In this document: positions 8,954-18,718 of the stretch, piece after piece
Layout of the letters: the number at the start of each line of letters is the position of its first letter
How positions within the stretch are numbered: the first letter of the stretch is position 1
Source: Sunxiuqinia indica
GTDB taxonomy: Bacteria; Bacteroidota; Bacteroidia; Bacteroidales; Prolixibacteraceae
Direction of reading: 5' to 3'
DNA: 64,000 nt
Assembly (NCBI RefSeq): GCF_009847015.1
Contig: NZ_WVEM01000017.1
Span: forward strand, 47,969 to 111,968
The notes under the pieces: generated by a model
The model's input: the letters and a program-made list of their open reading frames with translations, nothing else
Databases searched by the model: none
What the model was told of the DNA's origin: nothing
Made by a program: the position numbers and the translations under genes

Positions 8954-11341
8954 GTGAAACAGACGCGAATACTACTCATACTACTTATTGTCATATTTCC
9001 TTTAACGGGAAAGCCACAGGAGAGACCAGTGGAGGTAAATACGGATTGGAATAATCAGCGACACATGTGGCAGTCAGCCTGGATCACTCATCCAACAGCT
9101 TCCGGTTTTGAATATTCTGTATTCAATTTTAGGAGAAAATTTTATCTAAATGAGGTTTGTGATTCATCAGTTATTTACGTGTCGGCAGATAATCGTTATC
9201 GGTTGTATGTTAACGAAGTAGAAGTCGCAAAAGGACCTGCAAAAAGCAGTCTGCAATATTGGAAATATGAAACAGTCAATATCACTCCATTTCTAAAAAA
9301 GGGCGAAAATATTATCGCTGCTGAAGTTTTCAATTTAGGTGAATTTCGACCAGTATCGCAGTTTTCAAACCGCACAGCTTTTATTCTGCAAGGAGCAGGA
9401 TATTTAGGTGAAAAACTAAATACCGGAGGTACTAATTGGCGTGTTACCCACAATAAAGCCTACAAGCCCAATCCAGTAACAAATAAAATGGTAAGGCATT
9501 TTTTTGTTGCCGGCCCCTGTGATTCGATTGCAGCTGATTTATACCCATGGGGATGGCAAAAACTAAGTTATGATGACAGTAAGTGGTTAGCTCCAAAAGC
9601 GATTGAAACAGGTGTAGGTCGTGGATTTTTACATGGTGTTTTATGGCATCTTGTCCCGAGGGAAATTCCAATGATGGAGCAACGGCTCACGCGATTTAAA
9701 AAAATTGCTCGAACAGAGGGGATTGAAGCTGATCGGCAATTCTTAAGTGGAGGTAAAAGAATAATTGTTCCGGCCAATTCAAAGGTGAAGTTGCTCCTTG
9801 ATCATGAGAAATTGACTATTGGATATCCGGAGCTGATTGTATCAGGAGGTAAAAATAGCTCCATAAAAGTCACCTATGCAGAGGCACTCTATGCAAAAGA
9901 TGGTAAAAAAGGGAACCGAAATATCATCGAGGGCAAAGAAATAGAAGGCTATTACGATATTTTTATACCAGATGGTGGAACAAAAAGGAAGTTTATTCCA
10001 TTGTGGCTCCGTACCTGCCGTTATGCGGAGCTGGAAATAACGACATCGGAAGAACCTCTCGAATTAGAAGATTTTTATTTAATCTTCACAGCCTATCCGT
10101 TTGAGGAAAATGCTTTCTTCAAAACAGACGATCCTTCCTTAACTCAAATATGGGACACGGGCTGGTGGACGGCACGTCTATGCGCTGGTGAAACATACAT
10201 GGATTGCCCCTATTGGGAACAGCTTCAATATCTAGGTGATTCCCGCATTCAGGCTCTGATTTCCTTATATGTTTCTGGTGATGACCGGTTAATGAGAAAT
10301 TTATTGTTGCAAGCAGACCAATCGAGAATGCCGGAGGGACTAACGATGGGCAGAGGACCAACCAATAATCTGCAGGTAATTCCCCCATTCTCGTTGTATT
10401 GGGTTGATCTGGTTCATGATTATTATATGCACCGAAATGATCCTGTTTTTGTTCGTCAATTTCTTCCAGGGATTCGTTCAGTGTTAGGTTGGTTTGAAAG
10501 ACGAATGGATGATAATGGGCTGTTGGGATCACTTGATTGGTTCAACTTTACCGACTGGACTGATGGTTTCATGTGTGGAATGCCTTCAGGTGCAGATTCT
10601 GGCAACTCAGCTCTTATCTCATTGCAATTTGCATATGCACTGGATAATGCAAGCGAGTTATTTCAGTATTTTGGCCATGATTATGAGGCTTCACAATACA
10701 AGAATTTGGCATCAAATATAAAAGAAGCTGTTTACAAGCTTTGTTACGATCGTCAAAAAGGCTTTTTTCGCGACATTCCAACAGATGAAATTTACTCGCA
10801 GCACACTAACATCTGGGCTGTATTAACAGATGCAATTCCTCAATCGGAGCAAAAAGAACTGATTGAGCGCGTGATTGAGGATAAATCGCTAATTCAGACC
10901 AGTATTTATTTTCGCTTTTATCTTTTTCAGGCCATGTATAAAGCGGGCTTAGCAAATGATTATTTGCATCAGTTAGATGACTGGAAGAAAATGATAGAGA
11001 ATGGGTTAAGTACTTTTGAAGAGGGGGACTATTCAGAACGATCAGATTGTCATGCATGGAGTTCAAGCCCCAATTATGACCTTTTAGCTACTGTTTGTGG
11101 TATAAGACCATCAAAGCCCGGGTTCAAAGAAGTTTCTATAAAGCCAGCTTTTGGTGATTTGAAGACTGTTCATGCCCAAATGCCGCATTCCAATGGAATA
11201 ATTGAAATTGAGTTAACGAGAAAAGGGAAATCAGGTATTACAGGTTTTGTATCCCTTCCTGAAAGTATCGTTGGCACATTCGAATGGTCAGGTAAGCATA
11301 TTCACATAAGTCCCGGGAAAAATATTATTGACTTAAACTGA
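8954..11341 (+). CDS. GH78-type alpha-L-rhamnosidase, secreted
   Basis: 795 residues from a GTG start at 8954, the only start that places the signal peptide (MKQTRILLILLIVIFPLTG) at the N-terminus; ATAAAAGG just precedes it. N-terminal beta-sandwich regions (~30-370) include the jelly-roll sugar-binding type segment V-S-A-D-N-R-Y-R-L-Y-V-N. The (alpha/alpha)6 barrel carries the GH78 hallmark M-D-C-P-Y-W-E-Q-L-Q-Y-L-G-D-S-R (residues ~416-431), a D-W-T-D-G loop, H-A-W-S-S-S-P and the C-terminal I-R-P-S-K-P-G-F. The family hydrolyses terminal alpha-L-rhamnose. It follows the BNR_4 gene by 55 bases. Some Bac_rhamnosid proteins have other specificities, so the rhamnose call is likely rather than certain. 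Confidence 0.85.
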   Translation: MKQTRILLILLIVIFPLTGKPQERPVEVNTDWNNQRHMWQSAWITHPTASGFEYSVFNFRRKFYLNEVCDSSVIYVSADNRYRLYVNEVEVAKGPAKSSLQYWKYETVNITPFLKKGENIIAAEVFNLGEFRPVSQFSNRTAFILQGAGYLGEKLNTGGTNWRVTHNKAYKPNPVTNKMVRHFFVAGPCDSIAADLYPWGWQKLSYDDSKWLAPKAIETGVGRGFLHGVLWHLVPREIPMMEQRLTRFKKIARTEGIEADRQFLSGGKRIIVPANSKVKLLLDHEKLTIGYPELIVSGGKNSSIKVTYAEALYAKDGKKGNRNIIEGKEIEGYYDIFIPDGGTKRKFIPLWLRTCRYAELEITTSEEPLELEDFYLIFTAYPFEENAFFKTDDPSLTQIWDTGWWTARLCAGETYMDCPYWEQLQYLGDSRIQALISLYVSGDDRLMRNLLLQADQSRMPEGLTMGRGPTNNLQVIPPFSLYWVDLVHDYYMHRNDPVFVRQFLPGIRSVLGWFERRMDDNGLLGSLDWFNFTDWTDGFMCGMPSGADSGNSALISLQFAYALDNASELFQYFGHDYEASQYKNLASNIKEAVYKLCYDRQKGFFRDIPTDEIYSQHTNIWAVLTDAIPQSEQKELIERVIEDKSLIQTSIYFRFYLFQAMYKAGLANDYLHQLDDWKKMIENGLSTFEEGDYSERSDCHAWSSSPNYDLLATVCGIRPSKPGFKEVSIKPAFGDLKTVHAQMPHSNGIIEIELTRKGKSGITGFVSLPESIVGTFEWSGKHIHISPGKNIIDLN

Positions 11342-11436
11342 TCGAAATATCGATATGAGATGAGCGTAAAATTGATTAATACAAACAAGGTTGGGATAAA
11401 ATATCCGCAGTTGAATCTATCAAGGGGGATGGCATC

Positions 11437-12228
11437 ATGAATAGACGAATTATACTTTTAATAGTTCTGATTGTGTTGACCTGTCAGGTAATTAATGCTC
11501 AGTTTGCATGGCCTGACGGAAAAAAAGCAGCCATTGTTTTATCATACGACGACGGATTGAATTCTCACTTAGATAATGTTGTTCCTCAGCTGAATGCTTT
11601 TGGTTTTAAAGGAACGTTTTTTCTTTATGGGTACCTTCCTGAAAACAGATTTGATGAATGGAAGCAAGTAAGTGATCAGGGGCATGAAATTGGGAATCAT
11701 TCACTTTTTCATCCCTGTAAAGGAAATGGGAAAGCGGGTAAATCTTCACGTTTCTATTCTGAGAATTACGATGTTCCTTCTATCCTTAGGGAAATAGGAA
11801 TGATGAGCAAACTTATCCTTGCCATAACCGGGAAGAAGCCGGTTAGTTATGCCTATCCATGTGGCGAAACGGTCGTTGGAGGTGTCGATTACTCGGATTC
11901 ATTAAAACAATCGGGATTAGTGAAATATGCCAGAAACGGCAAAGATACTGATGGTATTACAAGCCTGGATAATCTTAACCCATACAAAGTTCCAGCTTAC
12001 GGTGTAAAGCAGGGATCTAGTGCAAATGATTTGATTCAGTATGCTAAAACTGTAGTGAAAAATGGTGGATTGGGAATCTTTCTTTTTCATGGTGTTGGAG
12101 GCGATTACATTGATGTTGATGCGGGCGTGCACCAGGAACTTCTTGAATTCATAAATGATCAACAAGATGAAATTTGGGTGGCCACTTTTACGGAGGTGAT
12201 GGGATTTGTTCAAAATACGAAAAACTAA
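11437..12228 (+). CDS. NodB-homology polysaccharide deacetylase (CE4-like), secreted
   Basis: 263 residues with a signal peptide ending near residue 21 (INAQ). NodB motifs are present: S-Y-D-D-G (metal-binding Asp pair), G-H-E-I-G-N-H-S (His pair), Y-A-Y-P-C-G for motif 3, and a late F-L-F-H-G-V-G-G with the terminal motif His. These belong to metal-dependent de-N- or O-acetylases of family CE4. In this locus it may remove O-acetyl groups from the imported glycan. It lies 95 bases after the rhamnosidase and 23 bases before the transporter gene. Confidence 0.85.
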   Translation: MNRRIILLIVLIVLTCQVINAQFAWPDGKKAAIVLSYDDGLNSHLDNVVPQLNAFGFKGTFFLYGYLPENRFDEWKQVSDQGHEIGNHSLFHPCKGNGKAGKSSRFYSENYDVPSILREIGMMSKLILAITGKKPVSYAYPCGETVVGGVDYSDSLKQSGLVKYARNGKDTDGITSLDNLNPYKVPAYGVKQGSSANDLIQYAKTVVKNGGLGIFLFHGVGGDYIDVDAGVHQELLEFINDQQDEIWVATFTEVMGFVQNTKN

Positions 12229-12251
12229 AAATTGACTAACCGATAAAGACT

Positions 12252-13496
12252 ATGTTGAAATTATTTAAAAAAGAATACGATCATTTTACATCGTTCCCGC
12301 GCAACATGCGAATTTTGTTGCTAACTAACCTTATTTACGCGTTGGTATTACCAATTTTGGAGCTTTTTGTTGGCGCCTATATCTTGCGTCAATCCGATAA
12401 TACTTCCTATGTGGTAGTTTACCAACTAATGGTTTACCTGGGTATACCCGTCGCTTTTTTGGTCAATGGAATGTTGCTTCGGCGAATAAAAATTGCTCGC
12501 CTTTATTCGCTTGGTATGCTGATGAGTGGTGTCGCAATGACCATCATGATGATGTTGGATTCAGTTGATATTGTTGGAATTTCAATTTCAGGATTGGTGA
12601 TGGGGTGTTCGTATGGATTTTTCTGGGCTAATCGCGATTTTCTGTCGCTGTCTTCTACCAACGACAGCAATCGGAACTACTATTTCAGCATGGAAACTTT
12701 TTTCTACACGATTACTTTTATTTTTATTCCCGCCATTGCAGGTTATTTTATTGCCACTGGTGAGGAGTTTGGGTGGTATCCTGCAAAAGCAGCCTACATC
12801 ACATTAACCGTTGTCGTCTTCGGATTAACGATTTTTTCTTCGATCATGGTGCATCAAGGTGATTTCGATAATCCTAAAAATGAACGATTTATCTTTTTCA
12901 AGTTTCATAAAGATTGGAATTGGATGTTGTTACTTGGAGGTTTTAAGGGGATAGCCCAGGCCGCTATTTTCTTTTTCCCCATTTTGCTGATTCTTAGCTT
13001 TGTCGGTAAAGAAGGCTCACTGGGCGGACTGGTTGCTGTAGGATCAATAATCACAGCGTTGGTTCTTTACCTGATTGGTCGATTTTCCAGGCCAGAGCAT
13101 CGAATCTATGTTTTTTCATTTGGCTTATTGGTTTTTCTCATGGGTGGCATGGTCAATAGCATCTTTTTCAGTGCTATTGGAGTAGTGATTTACCAAATAT
13201 GCAACTCGTTATCCCGACCGTTGCTTGATGCAGCTTACTATCCGATTCAATTGGGTGTAATTGATCACATATCCGAATTGGAAAAACGAAACAAGTTTGC
13301 TTACATCTTTAATCACGAAGCGGGATTATTTGTAGGTCGTATGATTGGATGTCTTCTTTTCTTGATAGCATCCGAATATGCTTCGCCTGAGTTTGCATTA
13401 CGATATGTTCTGGTGATAATTGCTTTGATTCAAGCGTTATCCATTCCGGTGGCTCAAATGCTGATTAAGAAGGTTCGAAACTATAAAAAGGCATAA
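12252..13496 (+). CDS. Major facilitator superfamily inner-membrane transporter
   Basis: 414 residues, very hydrophobic, with about 12 predicted membrane segments separated by a central cytoplasmic loop (~residues 200-220, H-Q-G-D-F-D-N-P-K-N-E). The protein lacks a cleavable signal, as expected for MFS. It is followed after 35 bases by a GH94 phosphorylase that has no signal peptide, so the pair probably imports a disaccharide or short oligosaccharide and cleaves it in the cytoplasm. Direction (sugar import rather than efflux) is inferred from this neighbour. Confidence 0.8.
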   Translation: MLKLFKKEYDHFTSFPRNMRILLLTNLIYALVLPILELFVGAYILRQSDNTSYVVVYQLMVYLGIPVAFLVNGMLLRRIKIARLYSLGMLMSGVAMTIMMMLDSVDIVGISISGLVMGCSYGFFWANRDFLSLSSTNDSNRNYYFSMETFFYTITFIFIPAIAGYFIATGEEFGWYPAKAAYITLTVVVFGLTIFSSIMVHQGDFDNPKNERFIFFKFHKDWNWMLLLGGFKGIAQAAIFFFPILLILSFVGKEGSLGGLVAVGSIITALVLYLIGRFSRPEHRIYVFSFGLLVFLMGGMVNSIFFSAIGVVIYQICNSLSRPLLDAAYYPIQLGVIDHISELEKRNKFAYIFNHEAGLFVGRMIGCLLFLIASEYASPEFALRYVLVIIALIQALSIPVAQMLIKKVRNYKKA

Positions 13497-13531
13497 ACAT
13501 TAAAGTAGAATAATTTCAAAATAGAAAGACA

Positions 13532-15859
13532 ATGAGTAAGTACGGATATTTTAACGAAGACGGAACAGAATTTACGATAACCGATCCAAAGACCCCCAGG
13601 GCTTTTGATAATTTTATGTGGAACGATGTACTCTTTTCAGGAGTACATCAAACAGGGGTGGGTTTTTTTGATTACCAGGTGGATGAAAAGGAAGCAGTGC
13701 AGTTGTTTACTGGTATTGGCCGGATTTGTGATTTCGATGTTTTTGGTCGCGATCATTTGATGAGCCGCCTGATTTATGTGCGTGATAACGAAACCGGAGA
13801 GTATTGGAATGTGAACTGGGAGCCGGTAAAGAAAGCTTTTGATTCCTACGAATGTACTCATGGCCTGGGTTATTCCATCATTAAATCGGAAACCAATCAA
13901 ATCGGATCATCTTTCCGAATTTTTGTGCCTAAAGGCAAAGATCCGGTTGAGCTTTGGACCATGGGATTTGAAAACAAATCAGGAAAGAAAAGAGACCTGA
14001 GTGTTTTTGTGTACAACCAATTTCAGTTCTCGTACAAGTGGGGCTTCAACAGTTACGGCGATATGTTTTTCCGAACTACCTATTTGAATGAAGAAAACAA
14101 CGCTTTGATTGCCAACAAACATCCACATGTAACCCCACATAATCATCAAACAGCCTTTATGGCTCCTGATAAGAAAATTATTGGTTTTGACGGTAGTCGC
14201 GATGCGTTCGTTGGTCAGTACAATAGTATGAACGAGCCACAAGTGGTGGTAGAAGGAAAGTGCCGCAGTTCAATTGGGTCAAGTGATGCAACAGTTGGAG
14301 TTACCCAATTTAAACTGGAATTGGAGCCGGGACAATCTGAAAAAATCAATTTGGTTTTGGGTATTTCAGATTCGGTGGAAGATATGACGCCGTTGAAGGA
14401 TAAATACCTCGGCAAAATGGATAAGGCTTTCGAGGAATTAAAAGAATATCACAACGATTTTATTGCGAACAACCGTTTTAATACACCGGACGAGCACTTG
14501 AACAGGATGTTGAACGTGTGGATGAAACACCAAACTGCCTACGGTGCGCAATGGTGCCGATGGGGCTGGATGGGCTACCGCGATATCGTACAGCACGGTT
14601 ACGGGGTTTCTTCTTTCAATCCGGAGCGGACCAAAGTGATTTTGCGTGAAGCCTTACAACACCAATATACCAGTGGAATGGCCCTTCGTGGGTGGAATCC
14701 TGTGGATACCAAGCCATACTCTGATAGCGCTTTATGGTTGGTGTTTACATTGGTGTCATACTTAAAAGAGACCGCTGATTTTGATTTTCTATCTGAGGAA
14801 ATTCAATTTTTCGATGAAGGTTCAGCTACCGTTTTGGAGCATATTGAACGGGCTTTAAATTTCCTTGAAAATAACAAAGGCGCCCACAATTTAGTACTAA
14901 TTAAATTTGGCGATTGGAACGACTCTTTAACTGCAATCGGTAAAGAAGGACGTGGCGAAAGTGTTTGGCTGAGTATGGCTTATGCCGAAGCGTTACGACA
15001 AATGATTGACTTATTTGAGCATCTGGAAGATGAAAAAGTCAATGGATACAATTCTAGATACCAAAATATTAAGGATGCAATCAACAAAAATGCATGGGAT
15101 GGTGATTGGTACATCCGTTGTTACGATGATAATGGACGTGCGGTTGGTTCGAGTGAAAGCCATGAAGGTAAAATATTTTTGAATACCCAAAGCTGGTCAA
15201 TGATTGCCGGGATTGCTGATGAAGGACGTCAGCAACAAGTGGTTGACTCAGCCAATAAAATGCTGAATACAGATATTGGCTACCTGCTTTTGGCCCCAAC
15301 TTTTACTTCTTTCGACCCGAATATTGGCCGTATCAGTTGCATGGAACCGGGTATTTGCGAGAATGGCACCGTTTATTCACATGTTAATGTTTGGATGGTC
15401 ATGGGATTGTTACGAGCAGGTCGTGTGGAAGAAGCCTATCAGGCATTCAAAAAAATTACGCCGGGGTATTTTGAAGGATCGGGCAGCGATGCCAAACAAA
15501 ATATGCCTCCCTATATTTATGCGAATGGCTGCTACGGCCCTGACCATAAAAACAACAAATTCCAGATGGAATTTACATGGATTACAGGATCAGTGGCATG
15601 GTTTTACAATGTATTGACTAAGGAAATGGTTGGTGTTCAGCCAGATTTTGATCAACTTGTTATCGATCCCAAACTGCCTGCTGAGTGGAATGAAATCAGT
15701 GTTAGTCGCATCTTCAGAGGCAAGAGCTTTGATATTCAGATTAATCGCTCCACTGTATCTGAGATAACTGTAAGTCTTAATGGAAATGTGATCAAAGGCA
15801 ATCAAATTAAATTAGCTGATTGTCAGGCATCCAACACTGTAAAAGTTTTGATTCCTTAA
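13532..15859 (+). CDS. GH94 family glycoside phosphorylase, cytoplasmic
   Basis: 775 residues without a signal peptide. It starts Y-G-Y-F-N-E-D-G-T-E-F-T-I-T-D-P-K-T-P, the usual opening of cellobiose/chitobiose phosphorylase-type proteins, followed by the beta-sandwich domain (~1-300), a linker, and an (alpha/alpha)6 barrel with G-D-W-N-D-S-L (Asp461 and Asp464), where the catalytic acid of GH94 resides, plus E-S-V-W-L-S-M-A-Y. GH94 enzymes use inorganic phosphate to split beta-linked disaccharides to a sugar 1-phosphate, saving ATP. No other enzyme in the window with a clear glycosidase family lacks a secretion signal, so this and the MFS upstream mark the cytoplasmic step. The disaccharide specificity is not readable from sequence. 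Confidence 0.88.
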   Translation: MSKYGYFNEDGTEFTITDPKTPRAFDNFMWNDVLFSGVHQTGVGFFDYQVDEKEAVQLFTGIGRICDFDVFGRDHLMSRLIYVRDNETGEYWNVNWEPVKKAFDSYECTHGLGYSIIKSETNQIGSSFRIFVPKGKDPVELWTMGFENKSGKKRDLSVFVYNQFQFSYKWGFNSYGDMFFRTTYLNEENNALIANKHPHVTPHNHQTAFMAPDKKIIGFDGSRDAFVGQYNSMNEPQVVVEGKCRSSIGSSDATVGVTQFKLELEPGQSEKINLVLGISDSVEDMTPLKDKYLGKMDKAFEELKEYHNDFIANNRFNTPDEHLNRMLNVWMKHQTAYGAQWCRWGWMGYRDIVQHGYGVSSFNPERTKVILREALQHQYTSGMALRGWNPVDTKPYSDSALWLVFTLVSYLKETADFDFLSEEIQFFDEGSATVLEHIERALNFLENNKGAHNLVLIKFGDWNDSLTAIGKEGRGESVWLSMAYAEALRQMIDLFEHLEDEKVNGYNSRYQNIKDAINKNAWDGDWYIRCYDDNGRAVGSSESHEGKIFLNTQSWSMIAGIADEGRQQQVVDSANKMLNTDIGYLLLAPTFTSFDPNIGRISCMEPGICENGTVYSHVNVWMVMGLLRAGRVEEAYQAFKKITPGYFEGSGSDAKQNMPPYIYANGCYGPDHKNNKFQMEFTWITGSVAWFYNVLTKEMVGVQPDFDQLVIDPKLPAEWNEISVSRIFRGKSFDIQINRSTVSEITVSLNGNVIKGNQIKLADCQASNTVKVLIP

Positions 15860-15868
15860 ATATTTCTG

Positions 15869-17398
15869 ATGATGAAATTTATTTATTGTTGTTTGGCTCT
15901 CTGTTTTATTGTTCAAATTCTCGTTGCGAAAGAATTTGATGTAAAAGACTATGGGGCTGTCGGCGACGGGAAATTTTTAAATACGGAATCAATCAATGCC
16001 GCAATTAAAGATTGTCATAATTCCGGAGGGGGAACGGTTCGTTTTCCTTCCGGCGTTTATCTTTCCGGATCGATACAAATCCTGAGTAGTGTGACGCTTG
16101 AATTGGATGCCGGTGCAAAAATCCTGGCCAGCCCAAATCTGGAAGATTACGATGACCTCGGTGTAAAATCAGAAGGCAGAAGTACTTCGTTTATATGGGC
16201 AAAGAGAGCTAAAAATATTTCGATTGTTGGTCGTGGAGTGATTGATGGCAATGACATGGCTTTTTTTGATGCAGATGTCACTGGGCCGGAGTGGCAGGTG
16301 GATTATTCCGTGGTTAGGCAAGGGAATGATTTTAAAGTTCGATTACCGGATGGTCCGCTAAAAACGAAAGACCGTCCCGGTATGTTGATGACGTTCATTG
16401 AGTGCGAAAACATGCTGTTTGAGGGAATAACTGTTCAGAAAGCACCAAACTGGAACATTCATCTGGCATGCTGCAAATACGTTGATTTTACTAACATCAA
16501 AGTGCTGAACAGTTTGTTGGTTCCTAATTCTGATGGACTGGATATCAGCCAGTCTCAGCATGTGCATATTTCTGGATGCACCATTATTGCGGGTGATGAT
16601 GGTATCGCCATTAGCCCTTGTGCCGATGGCTTTTGTGATGGTGAAGCTCGGGATATTACAGTAACAAACTGCACCATCGAATCTCGTTCGGCTGCCATCC
16701 GCCTAGGTTGGGCAAAAAGCAGGATTGGTGACTGTGTTTTTCAAAATTTGATTTTGAATAGCAATCGGGGAATTTGCATCAACGGTCGTTTGGGTGAAAC
16801 TATTGAAAACATCATTTTCTCCGATTTAATTATTAATACCCGCTTGCATTCGGGGTGGTGGGGAAAAGCGGAGCCCATTCATATTTCAGAAATGCCGTTG
16901 GATAATTCCTATGAAGATGCCGAAAAAAGGCGGGAACATTCGCTCATTCAAAACATTCGTTTTTCCAATATTCAGATTAATAGCGAAGCTGGTGTTTTGT
17001 TGTACGCTTTTCATCCGGGCTCAATACGAAATATCAGTTTTGATGGAGTTGATATGCAGATTTCCAATGGAAAATTTCAACAATATTCAGGAGGAAACTT
17101 TGATTTACGCCCTTCCAAAGACCATAAGCTGTCAGTATTCGCGCATGATATACCTGCTATCTATTTGAAAGGAACAAAGGATATTTCAATTAGAAACTAT
17201 TCTGTGCAATGGTTGGATGAAATGCCCGATTACTATACGAATGCCATTTATGGCGAAGATTTTGACGGATTGCTGATTGAAGATGTACAGCTAGCTGTCC
17301 CTCCCGGAACCACCCACCCGGAAGCCTACCTTAAAAACGGTAAGAATTGCAGGCTTGACAACCGAATAAAATCCATTGAAAAAAAGAATATTAAATAA
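15869..17398 (+). CDS. GH28-like right-handed beta-helix glycosidase, secreted
   Basis: 509 residues, signal peptide ending near VAKEF; starts at 15869 or the adjacent ATG at 15872. The opening F-D-V-K-D-Y-G-A-V-G-D-G-K and following G-G-T-V-R-F-P-S-G-V-Y are standard for pectate-lyase-3/GH28 proteins. GH28 motif I appears as N-S-D-G (Asn220, Asp222) and motif II as G-D-D-G (Asp243, Asp244). The G-H-G motif III and R-I-K motif IV of true polygalacturonases are not evident: R-S-A-A-I-R-L-G-W follows instead. Specificity is therefore probably not plain polygalacturonan; members of GH28 also include rhamnogalacturonan-active enzymes. It is 9 bases after GH94. Confidence 0.78.
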   Translation: MMKFIYCCLALCFIVQILVAKEFDVKDYGAVGDGKFLNTESINAAIKDCHNSGGGTVRFPSGVYLSGSIQILSSVTLELDAGAKILASPNLEDYDDLGVKSEGRSTSFIWAKRAKNISIVGRGVIDGNDMAFFDADVTGPEWQVDYSVVRQGNDFKVRLPDGPLKTKDRPGMLMTFIECENMLFEGITVQKAPNWNIHLACCKYVDFTNIKVLNSLLVPNSDGLDISQSQHVHISGCTIIAGDDGIAISPCADGFCDGEARDITVTNCTIESRSAAIRLGWAKSRIGDCVFQNLILNSNRGICINGRLGETIENIIFSDLIINTRLHSGWWGKAEPIHISEMPLDNSYEDAEKRREHSLIQNIRFSNIQINSEAGVLLYAFHPGSIRNISFDGVDMQISNGKFQQYSGGNFDLRPSKDHKLSVFAHDIPAIYLKGTKDISIRNYSVQWLDEMPDYYTNAIYGEDFDGLLIEDVQLAVPPGTTHPEAYLKNGKNCRLDNRIKSIEKKNIK

Positions 17399-17415
17399 CC
17401 AGAATGACGTAAGTT

Positions 17416-18714
17416 ATGAGAATGAGAAGTAAACTATTTTTTCTAATCTGGTGGATGACTTTTGCGGGGATGGCTCCCGAGAAGGTTTTCTGTCAGCCCA
17501 AGGAAGAATTTATTAAGGTAGTTGTTTCACCTGATCACAGTGATTGGAATTATGCGGTTAATGAGTCGGTTCGCTTTTCGATTAAAGTGTTAAAATCGAA
17601 TGTGGCATTGGAAGGTGCTCAGATAAGTTATACAATAGGACCTGAAAAAATGCCTGCTATCGATTCAGCAACAGTAGCAATTCCAGAAAGTGGTTTAATT
17701 GTAGATGCCAAAGGCATGGCGCAACCCGGTTTTTTAAGATGTACAGCTACCTTTAAGTACGAAAATAAAACCTATACAGGGACGGCAACTGTAGGATATG
17801 AACCAAAGAAGATAAAGCCAACGGGTAAGCTTCCAAAGGATTTCGAGGAATTTTGGAATCAAGGAAAAATGCAATTGAAAGAGATTCCTTTGGAACCGGT
17901 TTTCAGGGAACTGCCAGAACGCGAAGCAGGTGGAGTGAAAGTATATGAAGTAAGCTTCAATAATATCACAGGCAAAATATTCGGAGTTCTTTGTGTGCCA
18001 ACCTCCGAGGGAAAACATCCTGCGTTGCTCGAAGTGCCTGGTGCGGGAGTTTGGCCGATGTACGGTGATGTTGAAAAAGCAAAAAAAGGAATTATAACCC
18101 TTGCGATTGGTATTCATGGCATTCCGGTTACCATGGAGTCTTCGGTATATGCTAATTTAAGAGAAGGTGCTTTAAAAGATTACTGGTATAATAATCTGGA
18201 CAACCGAGATGACTACTATTTCAAACGGGTATTCTTGGGGTGTGTGCGAGCTGTCGATTTTCTTTGTTCACTTTCAGAGTTCGATGGAGAAAATATTGCC
18301 GTTGCCGGCGGAAGCCAGGGGGGCGCACTTTCAATTGTGACCGCTTCGCTTGATTCCCGAATTGATTATCTGGCTGTCCGTTATCCGGCTTTCTGTGATC
18401 ATACTGGCTTTTTGCATGGACGGGCGGGAGGATGGCCCTTTCATTTTCAGAGAGAACCGCATCCCATTGCTGAAAAAGTAGAAACTTCAGCTTACTATGA
18501 TGTGGTCAACTTTGCTCGGTTTATAAAGGTACCCGGGCTGTACTCCTGGGGATATAATGATGGGGTTTGTGGCCCCACTTCCACGTTTTCAGCATACAAT
18601 ACAATTACAGCTCCCAAGGAAATATTTATCGTTCCAGAAACAGCACACTGGACTTATCCGGAGCAGGAAGAAAAACTGGCTGATTGGTTAATCGAAAAAC
18701 TAACAAAAAACTAA
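17416..18714 (+). CDS. CE7/AXE1-like acetyl esterase, secreted
   Basis: 432 residues with a signal peptide (to ~FCQ). An N-terminal beta-sandwich (~30-130) precedes an acetyl-xylan-esterase-type alpha/beta hydrolase. Residues L-P-K-D-F-E-E-F-W-N are the standard opening of the AXE1 domain, G-G-S-Q-G-G holds the nucleophile Ser300, and a late E-T-A-H-W-T-Y-P holds the likely catalytic His. It probably removes O-acetyl groups from oligosaccharides in the periplasm. The gene is 17 bases after GH28 and 4 bases before the next glycosidase, so they are very likely co-transcribed. Confidence 0.82.
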   Translation: MRMRSKLFFLIWWMTFAGMAPEKVFCQPKEEFIKVVVSPDHSDWNYAVNESVRFSIKVLKSNVALEGAQISYTIGPEKMPAIDSATVAIPESGLIVDAKGMAQPGFLRCTATFKYENKTYTGTATVGYEPKKIKPTGKLPKDFEEFWNQGKMQLKEIPLEPVFRELPEREAGGVKVYEVSFNNITGKIFGVLCVPTSEGKHPALLEVPGAGVWPMYGDVEKAKKGIITLAIGIHGIPVTMESSVYANLREGALKDYWYNNLDNRDDYYFKRVFLGCVRAVDFLCSLSEFDGENIAVAGGSQGGALSIVTASLDSRIDYLAVRYPAFCDHTGFLHGRAGGWPFHFQREPHPIAEKVETSAYYDVVNFARFIKVPGLYSWGYNDGVCGPTSTFSAYNTITAPKEIFIVPETAHWTYPEQEEKLADWLIEKLTKN

Positions 18715-18718
18715 AATT

